Assembly: GCA_017398805.1 (NCBI GenBank)
Contig: JAFQEZ010000083.1
Location: 1 to 51,253, forward strand
Length of the DNA stretch: 51,253 nucleotides
Direction: 5' to 3'
DNA from: Bacteroidaceae bacterium
GTDB taxonomy: Bacteria; Bacteroidota; Bacteroidia; Bacteroidales; Bacteroidaceae
The translations under genes were made by a program, and so were the position numbers. The notes under the pieces are model-generated. The model saw only the letters and a program-made list of their open reading frames with translations. It was not told the origin of the DNA and did not search any database. Numbering within the stretch: the first letter of the stretch is position 1; every line of letters begins with the position of its first letter. Positions 45,578-51,253 of this stretch are shown one piece after another.

Positions 45578-47977
45578 ATGGCTACACTACAAACACTGCG
45601 CAACAAAGGACCACTTTTGATTATCGTTGTGGGTATTGCGCTGCTTGCATTCATTGCAGGCGATGCCTTCAAACTGTTCGAGTCTAACTCATATGAGACA
45701 ACTGTAGGAACAGTTGGTGAAGAAGAGGTTTCTATCCAAGAGTTTGAGCAGTTCAGGAACGAGTATGGAGTATACAGCAATGTTCAAGACAAAATGACTC
45801 TCTCCCTCGGTTTCCCTGTTCAGGAAAAGAGCGGTGAAGAGATCAGAAACTTAGCATGGTCCATCATTACTTTGGAAAAAGCACTCAAAGAGTACCCTGA
45901 GGAGTTAGGTCTGCAGGTTACATCTGAGGAGGTAAACTACGTATTGGAAAATGTTCCGGAGCTCCACAGCAGCATTATTGAATACCCATGTCCATTCACA
46001 ACCAACCTGATGGGAGGTACATTTGATGTCAATAGGCTCGGAAGTTTCCTTGACCAATATGCACAGATGGAGAGTGAAGGAGAGATCACACCGGAATACA
46101 AAGAGATGCACACATATTGGAAGGTTCTTGAAAGAATCATCAAACTGAGACTTACAACATTAAAGATTGACAACGTTTACAGAGTCTCTACTATTGCAAA
46201 CAAGGCCGTAGCAGACAAGGAGATAAAGTTGGGCAATGACACCATCAATGCAGAAATAGCAAAATTCGCAATAAGCGATGTCATGGACTCGGTAAAAGTC
46301 AGCGACGAAGAGATTGCAGAATACTACAACAAGAATATCCGCTACAGAAAAGAGTGGCACAACTTGACTGATTCACGCGCTGTAAAATACGCATACATTA
46401 AAGTTTTACCTTCTGACGAAGACAGGGAGAACGCAAGAATTGCCATGCAGACATGCACTGATACTCTAAGAAATGGTTACAATAATAACAAAAGACTTAC
46501 TCGTATCACACAGTCCGAGGATATCAGCAACAACATGTTCAACGGCCTTTACTTGACATCAGGCGAATTGTACACAGATATCCGCACCGATTTCAACCCT
46601 CAGTTCGGCCCCATGGTTGCATCAACTCCATTAGATCCTTCATTGTCAAGCCGCATTGAAATGTCTACCATAAACGAAGTGTTTGATCCACAACTCGTTG
46701 GAAGCGACAGAGAAAACTCTTACTACTATGTAATAAAGAATAACTCAATGCTGTCACTTCCCAAGGATTTGACTTTGAGCTACGCAATCATCACACATAA
46801 CGACAAGAAGACACTTGATGCAAATGCAGCCTCACTTGTTGACTCACTCAACAAAGGCGGTGATTTCGCAAAACTCACAGAGGGTTATTCTATCAAATAT
46901 GACTCAGTCAAGTTCGAAACAGGCATGACCTTCCGCTATGTATTGGACGCTGCGAACCAGGAACAACTCAGCAGAAGCATGCAGAGAGAGATTCCTAAAG
47001 ATCTTTTGGCGACATCAACATTCTCACAGGCGATGGAGAACGATTCAATTCAGATTGACATTTACAACAGTAGCACAGAGAATTATCAGGCCAAGGATCT
47101 TCCCTCTGGCAAAAAAATCGTGTTCAAGATTCACGAGAAAAGCAGTGATAGCGTAAACGTATACAAACCGCTTATCATGCGCCGCAAAATTGTATACAGC
47201 GACAAGACTTACAAGAATGAACTCGATGCATTCAATAAGTTTGTTGCTGGATGCAAGAACATCTCAGAACTTGAGGCCAATGTTGAAAAGAGCAATAAAT
47301 ATACCATTACCGATGTACAGTTCATGGATGATTTGACATCAAGAATCTATTTGAACGAGATGAAATATGTCAATGGAATGCCACAGCGTGCATCTGTCAA
47401 TGCAAGTGGTGAAACAACCAAGATTATTCTTGATGAGAACATTGAAGTCGGTTCTCTTACTAACGTCATCAAGTGTGGCGAGAACAACAGCATCTTCATG
47501 GTTGCTGCAATCGAAGATGACTACAACAAGGGCTACATGTCACTTACACAGAATATGGGCAACGGTGCAACCCTTTACGACCTCATAAAAGCAGAGATCC
47601 AAAAGGAGAAGGCTACCGCAAAGCTGATTGGAGACGTAAAGAAGATGAGTGACAATGAAATGACATACACTCCTATATTTGGTATCGAATATGGCAATCC
47701 TGTCCAAGTAGCGCCAAACATCCAGGATTTGGTTGTAAGTGCAGTTGCTGCCAAACTTAATGTTGGCGAGAAGAGCGCGCCTTTCAGCGGTAAGAACATA
47801 ATGAGCGGTGAAGACTACGTATACGTAGTAAAAGTCACTGAGAAGATCGCCAAGAAAGATAACAAACTTGACACGAAGGGAGTACACGATAGAACAAGGG
47901 GACAAATTGACCCATATATTATATCAAAAGTACTTACAGAAAAGAGCCCTGCAGAAAGCAACTTCCGCAAGTTCTAA
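45578..47977 (+). CDS. PpiD/SurA-like periplasmic peptidyl-prolyl isomerase
   Basis: 799 residues. A single N-terminal TM (PLLIIVVGIALLAFIAGDAF, about 11-30) anchors a long periplasmic part, as in PpiD. A SurA_N-like chaperone domain follows (about 40-150; VNYVLENVPEL). Two parvulin-type regions are likely around 345-450 (SLPKDLTLSYAIITHNDKKTLDANAASLVDSLNKGGDFAKLTEGYS, seen in part) and 610-720. Larger than E. coli PpiD (about 620). It assists folding of exported proteins. Monocistronic, with a strong terminator behind. Confidence 0.85.
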   Translation: MATLQTLRNKGPLLIIVVGIALLAFIAGDAFKLFESNSYETTVGTVGEEEVSIQEFEQFRNEYGVYSNVQDKMTLSLGFPVQEKSGEEIRNLAWSIITLEKALKEYPEELGLQVTSEEVNYVLENVPELHSSIIEYPCPFTTNLMGGTFDVNRLGSFLDQYAQMESEGEITPEYKEMHTYWKVLERIIKLRLTTLKIDNVYRVSTIANKAVADKEIKLGNDTINAEIAKFAISDVMDSVKVSDEEIAEYYNKNIRYRKEWHNLTDSRAVKYAYIKVLPSDEDRENARIAMQTCTDTLRNGYNNNKRLTRITQSEDISNNMFNGLYLTSGELYTDIRTDFNPQFGPMVASTPLDPSLSSRIEMSTINEVFDPQLVGSDRENSYYYVIKNNSMLSLPKDLTLSYAIITHNDKKTLDANAASLVDSLNKGGDFAKLTEGYSIKYDSVKFETGMTFRYVLDAANQEQLSRSMQREIPKDLLATSTFSQAMENDSIQIDIYNSSTENYQAKDLPSGKKIVFKIHEKSSDSVNVYKPLIMRRKIVYSDKTYKNELDAFNKFVAGCKNISELEANVEKSNKYTITDVQFMDDLTSRIYLNEMKYVNGMPQRASVNASGETTKIILDENIEVGSLTNVIKCGENNSIFMVAAIEDDYNKGYMSLTQNMGNGATLYDLIKAEIQKEKATAKLIGDVKKMSDNEMTYTPIFGIEYGNPVQVAPNIQDLVVSAVAAKLNVGEKSAPFSGKNIMSGEDYVYVVKVTEKIAKKDNKLDTKGVHDRTRGQIDPYIISKVLTEKSPAESNFRKF

Positions 47978-47999
47978 GACAGTTGACTTGCATAACATA

Positions 48000-48042
48000 A
48001 AGCATGACATCCCTACCGATTGGTCGGGATGTCATGCTTTTT
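48000..48042 (+). terminator. Intrinsic terminator after ppiD
   Basis: 14-bp stem AAGCATGACATCCC with GGGATGTCATGCTT (48000-48013 / 48026-48039), extended inward by ACC/GGT, then a T-run. Confidence 0.9.
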
Positions 48043-48279
48043 ACATAATATATAAACGAAACCCGGTGCAAGATCTGCGTGTTGGAGTTTTTAAAGTTCA
48101 GTGCTTGATGTAAATTGTATAATGTATATATCTGGCCATCATAAAGGAAACTAAGGAACGCTAAAGAGAACTAAGGGAGGGCTGCAACATTAGTTACCCT
48201 TGATAGCTTTCCGTTTTCACTTTGAGGCTGCCATCAATAAATTCACAAATAGTAATACAAAAAAAACGTTATATAATGT

Positions 48280-48300
48280 TACATTTACGATACATTTACG
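48280..48300 (+). promoter_or_regulatory. Direct repeat TACATTTACG x2 upstream of the ECF operon
   Basis: Two exact copies of TACATTTACG, 11 bp apart (48280-48289 and 48291-48300), 40 nt before the sigma factor ATG: about one helical turn, so a tandem operator or an autoregulated ECF promoter is possible. No standard -7 box is seen here. Confidence 0.45.
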
Positions 48301-48339
48301 TTCTAATAATAGAAAGCAAGTGAAAATAGAACACAAACA

Positions 48340-48837
48340 ATGAGCGACAAGGCACTCATATCAACCTTCACCGCCATGCGCAAGAAATTCCTGCGCATAG
48401 CAATGCACATTCTCCCCAGCGAGGATGATGCCGCAGATGCCTTGCAAGATGCCTTCTGTCGATTGTGGCCGAGGCGGGACAGCATAGAAAGCGAAGCCGA
48501 GGCCGAAGCTTTGACAACAACCACCTTGAGGAACATATGTATCGACAAGACAAGGAAACGGAAAGTCAACACAATACCAATAGACGAAGAGCATGACAGA
48601 TGCGAAGAAGATGAGAACGAAGATATAGAAGAGAGATTCCAGGAAGTAAGGCATATTATAGAAAAAGAGCTTACAACGCAACAAAAGGAGATACTTGAAC
48701 TGAGAGATATTAAAGGATACAGTTTTGAAGAGATAGCCGAGAAGCTTTCTACCAGCGAAAACGCAATAAGGATGAATCTCTCAAGAGCAAGAAGGAAGAT
48801 AAGGGATTGTTACAGAAAGGAGGTCAGGGATGAATGA
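48340..48837 (+). CDS. ECF-type RNA polymerase sigma factor
   Basis: 165 residues. Region 2: LRIAMHILPSEDDAADALQDAFCRLWPRRD (about 11-45, seen in part). Region 4: QQKEILELRDIKGYSFEEIAEKLSTSENAIRMNLSRARRKI with HTH at about 128-148. The insertion between them is acidic (EDENEDIEERF). First gene of a four-gene operon; its end overlaps the next gene by 8 nt, the usual layout for sigma/anti-sigma pairs. Confidence 0.92.
   Translation: MSDKALISTFTAMRKKFLRIAMHILPSEDDAADALQDAFCRLWPRRDSIESEAEAEALTTTTLRNICIDKTRKRKVNTIPIDEEHDRCEEDENEDIEERFQEVRHIIEKELTTQQKEILELRDIKGYSFEEIAEKLSTSENAIRMNLSRARRKIRDCYRKEVRDE
48818..48823 (+). promoter_or_regulatory. Perfect Shine-Dalgarno site for the putative anti-sigma gene
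   Basis: AGGAGG (within AAGGAGGT, 48817-48824), 6 nt before ATG 48830, inside the sigma factor coding region. Such sites are rare in Bacteroidetes and no other start in this window has one as good. Confidence 0.7.
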
Positions 48838-49339
48838 GAATATAATAGAAAAAGAGAAGAAGAGCACAAGCTATTGGATTGGGCTTTCCGAAAAATATTT
48901 CGATGCCTTGACCACAGAGGACGAAGAGAAGGCTCTGGCCAGGTTCCTCACCACAAAAGAGAGTGAACGGCCGGAATTCAATGAGATAAAAGCTGTTATG
49001 GGCTACGTTTCCGTGGCACGTAAAAGAGATATAACCAAAACAAGGGGAAAGATTAAAAGGAACAGCATAAAATGGATATCTGCAGCTGCTGCAATAACGC
49101 TGATTGTCGGTATCGGGATTTCACTTAATGACAGGAATCAGCCTGTAGAGGTCACATCACCGCCGGTGGGTGAAAGTAAAGAGGTCTATCTTGCATATCT
49201 TGACGGAAAAGAATGTACTGACAAGGAAATCATCATAGAACATATGCACCAGACAATGGAAATGATGGGTAACACCACAAAAGGAAATGCAGTTGAAGAG
49301 CAGTTGGGCGCAATGTTCAGCATTGCTAACGATAAATAA
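48830..49339 (+). CDS. Putative anti-sigma factor, single-pass membrane protein
   Basis: 169 residues. A cytoplasmic N-terminal region of about 80 residues (LSEKYFDALTTEDEEKALARFL) is followed by one TM (WISAAAAITLIVGIGISL, about 83-100) and a short periplasmic tail. This topology, and the 8-nt overlap with the sigma gene, fit an anti-sigma factor; no zinc motif (HxxxCxxC) is present. Not recognised by family. Good Shine-Dalgarno site. Confidence 0.7.
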   Translation: MNENIIEKEKKSTSYWIGLSEKYFDALTTEDEEKALARFLTTKESERPEFNEIKAVMGYVSVARKRDITKTRGKIKRNSIKWISAAAAITLIVGIGISLNDRNQPVEVTSPPVGESKEVYLAYLDGKECTDKEIIIEHMHQTMEMMGNTTKGNAVEEQLGAMFSIANDK

Positions 49340-49350
49340 AAGGAAATAAT

Positions 49351-49785
49351 ATGAAACGACTTTTGATAACAGTTATAGTGTGTACTTTCACACTCGTTGC
49401 CACAGCGCAAAGAGTAGAAGCATCTCATATATTCAACGGTATAAACACCCATCACATGGAATCATCCTGCATTGAAGGGAGCAGCCTGAAACCATATAAA
49501 CTCACACTTTTCAGCACTGCCACCACCAGAGACCGCAGACTGTTCGACTATTTCGAAGAGAGTGTAGAGATGCACGAGGAAAAAGCGATAGACAAAGAGT
49601 GCGGTTACATAAACGGCAGGCTCTATTACGGTTTCTACCAGTTCAAGCCAAACAAAAAAGGAAAGTACCGCTATCTGTTCTACCGCAACAGTTCACTCAG
49701 AGAAGATGAGCCTTGCGAAATTACCATAGTCTACATGGAGGGATACCCCACCCTTACCGAACTTAAAAAGATTTTTCAGAAATGA
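49351..49785 (+). CDS. Small secreted protein of unknown function (DUF6108-like)
   Basis: 144 residues with a clear signal peptide (MKRLLITVIVCTFTLVATAQ). The mature part has TRDRRLFDYFEESVEMHEEKA and CGYINGRLYYGFYQFKPNKKGKYRYLFYRN (seen in part); it resembles Bacteroides DUF6108 proteins that follow ECF sigma genes. No catalytic motif. It overlaps the next open frame but lies 50 nt before its likely start. Confidence 0.75.
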   Translation: MKRLLITVIVCTFTLVATAQRVEASHIFNGINTHHMESSCIEGSSLKPYKLTLFSTATTRDRRLFDYFEESVEMHEEKAIDKECGYINGRLYYGFYQFKPNKKGKYRYLFYRNSSLREDEPCEITIVYMEGYPTLTELKKIFQK

Positions 49786-49835
49786 AAAGGAACAACTTCT
49801 TGCATACTCGAGTAACAAACAATAAAAAACAGACC

Positions 49836-50993
49836 ATGAAAAAAGTTTTACTGACTATCATTATGCTTGCCGGAATAATTTCAGCGCAGGCACAGACAGA
49901 GAAGAGCGACAGAAGAATCGACATAAACGCTCTTGCCAAACAATATGTAAAGAGCAATGAAGATGTTACACTCAAAATCCTTTCACCGGACAAGGTTCTG
50001 ATAACCGAATGCAAAGATGGTTACACAATAGAGGTAAAAGGCAAGGGAGAAGAACGTTGGAAGGATTATGACATAAAGATAACGCATATCATAAGCGGCA
50101 GTTCCGAGACGCACATGACAACAGCCGGAGGTAAAGAGTATGACCTTGAAAGAGGTGCACTGTTTTTGGACGCAGACAGAATTGTTTTGCGGAAAGCCCC
50201 ACAGCAGAACAGCATACTTGTCATCAAACAGGGAGATGACGGTTACCGTTTGAAAATAGAGCAAAAAAGCAGTTCCAAAGAGAGTAGGACCGCATACAGA
50301 GAAACCGACACCAGTTGGGATTTCAACATTCCCTTCAAGAACGTAGGGAAAGAGAAAACCTCGGTATACAGACCACAGTCTCGCTTTTCACTCAACATTC
50401 TCAGCGATCTTGAGTTCGGTATGGGACTTGTATCGGCACATTCCCAGGCAGACGGCATGGATGTAGGTTTCGACAATGCCGGTTGGGAATTCATTCTGAA
50501 TAACATAATCAACTGGGAATACAGACCATTCAAAAGGACATACCTTTCATTGGGATTCGGTGTCGACTGGCGTAACTACCGCATGAAAGGAGACAACAGA
50601 TTCCTCAAAGAAGACAACAAGCTGATTGTAGCGCCCTACCCCGATGGTGCTGATGTCAATTTTTCACGTGTGAAAGTATTCTCTATGACGCTTGAGCTGA
50701 TGCTCCGCCAAGGTTTCAACAAACATGTTGCAATAGAGGTTGGACCCGTAGTGAACTTCAACACGCATGCATCGATAAAGACCAGATATTCAACCGGTAA
50801 AGGCAAGGATAAAGAAAGATTCAAGGAGACAAGCAGCAACATACACCAGAAGCCCGTTACGGTAGATTTCAAGGCCGGACTAATCATTAACCCGATAGAG
50901 TTCTATTTCAAATACTCTCCTACAAACACTTTGGATACAGACTATGGTCCTGAGTTCAAATCAATGTCGGCCGGCATCATCATCGGCTTGTAG
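49836..50993 (+). CDS. Outer membrane beta-barrel protein of the ECF operon
   Basis: 385 residues from ATG 49836, which begins a signal peptide (MKKVLLTIIMLAGIISAQAQ); the frame is open 18 codons further but that part overlaps the previous gene. An N-terminal soluble half (about 25-170) has DUF4252-like or adhesin-like beta content, then a C-terminal barrel with alternating strands ending SAGIIIGL. Function unknown; probably the main output or sensor of the sigma system. The last gene before the terminator at 51028. Confidence 0.8.
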   Translation: MKKVLLTIIMLAGIISAQAQTEKSDRRIDINALAKQYVKSNEDVTLKILSPDKVLITECKDGYTIEVKGKGEERWKDYDIKITHIISGSSETHMTTAGGKEYDLERGALFLDADRIVLRKAPQQNSILVIKQGDDGYRLKIEQKSSSKESRTAYRETDTSWDFNIPFKNVGKEKTSVYRPQSRFSLNILSDLEFGMGLVSAHSQADGMDVGFDNAGWEFILNNIINWEYRPFKRTYLSLGFGVDWRNYRMKGDNRFLKEDNKLIVAPYPDGADVNFSRVKVFSMTLELMLRQGFNKHVAIEVGPVVNFNTHASIKTRYSTGKGKDKERFKETSSNIHQKPVTVDFKAGLIINPIEFYFKYSPTNTLDTDYGPEFKSMSAGIIIGL

Positions 50994-51027
50994 GAGATAA
51001 TTAAATAATAATTAAGTATTCAGGTGG

Positions 51028-51057
51028 TCGTGCAGCCTACGGGCTGCACGATTTTTT
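51028..51057 (+). terminator. Intrinsic terminator after the ECF operon
   Basis: 10-bp stem (51028-51037 with 51042-51051), loop TACG, T6 run. Confidence 0.92.
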
Positions 51058-51139
51058 CCTTTTCAGACTGGCAAAATTATACGCATGAAAATCAAATCCC
51101 TCAGAATTTTACGGGCTCACCTGCAAAGTCTGGGGGGGG

Positions 51140-51253
51140 CTATGCAAAAAGTTTAGTCAATCTATAAAAGAAGAACTTTAAGTCAGTAACACCTCTAAGC
51201 TGTGCTCTGAATGCTTTGATTTTAGCATTAAAACTTTCAGCAAAAGCATTTGT
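51140..51253 (-). CDS. IS transposase, C-terminal fragment cut by the window edge
   Basis: The last 37 codons of a minus-strand frame that runs off the window: NAFAESFNAKIKAFRAQLRG, then TDLKFFFYRLTKLFA and a TAG stop. The E-S-F-N-x-K-I-K block is the C-terminal end of the DDE domain of ISL3/ISAon1-like transposases common in Bacteroidales. An 8-G run (51132-51139) follows the stop. The IS end, not delimited here, must lie between about 51058 and 51139. No sign that the visible part is broken. Confidence 0.8.
   Translation of the reverse strand, partial: TNAFAESFNAKIKAFRAQLRGVTDLKFFFYRLTKLFA

Larger units (their letters stand above)
47978..48339. other. Intergenic region between ppiD and the ECF operon
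   Basis: No gene seen. It holds the ppiD terminator (48000-48042), a stretch with repeated CTAAGG/CTAAAG (48150-48180), and the TACATTTACG direct repeat just before the ECF gene. Confidence 0.6.

Overview
The window reads as chromosomal DNA of a host-associated Bacteroidales bacterium (Bacteroides/Prevotella-type; genus not resolved). The support is: Bacteroidetes-type -7 boxes (TAnnTTTG or TAnnTTCG, several with TTTG about 20 bp upstream), near absence of Shine-Dalgarno sites, a MurF-alanine racemase fusion, meso-diaminopimelate dehydrogenase, a DUF4369/thioredoxin lipoprotein, a GH110-like beta-helix glycosidase, and the conserved run coaX - outer membrane protein - TPR - lptC - DUF21/CBS - PpiD. 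No rRNA, tRNA or CRISPR array was recognised.

Layout. 0-7.3 kb: greA and a HIT protein (minus), a DUF4369/thioredoxin-fold lipoprotein (minus), then pnp, ddh and an NSS-family Na+ symporter (plus). 7.4-10.9 kb: overlapping GSCFA and murF-alr genes (minus). 11.1-15.8 kb: dxs-trkA-trkH operon (isoprenoid precursor synthesis plus K+ uptake). 16-25.8 kb is the accessory region: an FGE/SUMF-fold lipoprotein, a tight minus-strand operon (GH110-like glycosidase, RluA-type pseudouridine synthase, lysozyme-like protein), and two tandem Hanks-type Ser/Thr kinases with the layout kinase - linker - one TM - FISUMP domain. This stretch is also rich in interspersed repeats, and some of them form the kinase linkers. 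26.1-29.9 kb: secA and a small acidic protein. 30.1-36.7 kb: a TetR-controlled tripartite RND efflux operon followed by a small PII-like protein. 36.8-39.5 kb: a degenerate alkaline-phosphatase-fold protein and a DUF4105 membrane protein (minus). 39.8-48 kb: the coaX to ppiD envelope-biogenesis run. 48.3-51 kb: an ECF sigma / putative anti-sigma / secreted protein / outer membrane protein operon. The right edge cuts into an IS transposase (minus).

Most genes are housekeeping or envelope functions. The best candidate for something undescribed is the pair of kinases with predicted periplasmic FISUMP domains (22-25.8 kb). Their linkers contain, in frame and in matching places, translated copies of palindromic repeats that also lie in the neighbouring intergenic DNA. 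Other points of interest are the alkaline-phosphatase-like protein that appears to have lost most of its metal ligands, the GTAG-hairpin REP-like repeats at 17 kb, a terminator-like hairpin inside the start of lptC, and a rare perfect Shine-Dalgarno site before the putative anti-sigma gene. Functional calls rest on reading motifs by eye; no database search was run.
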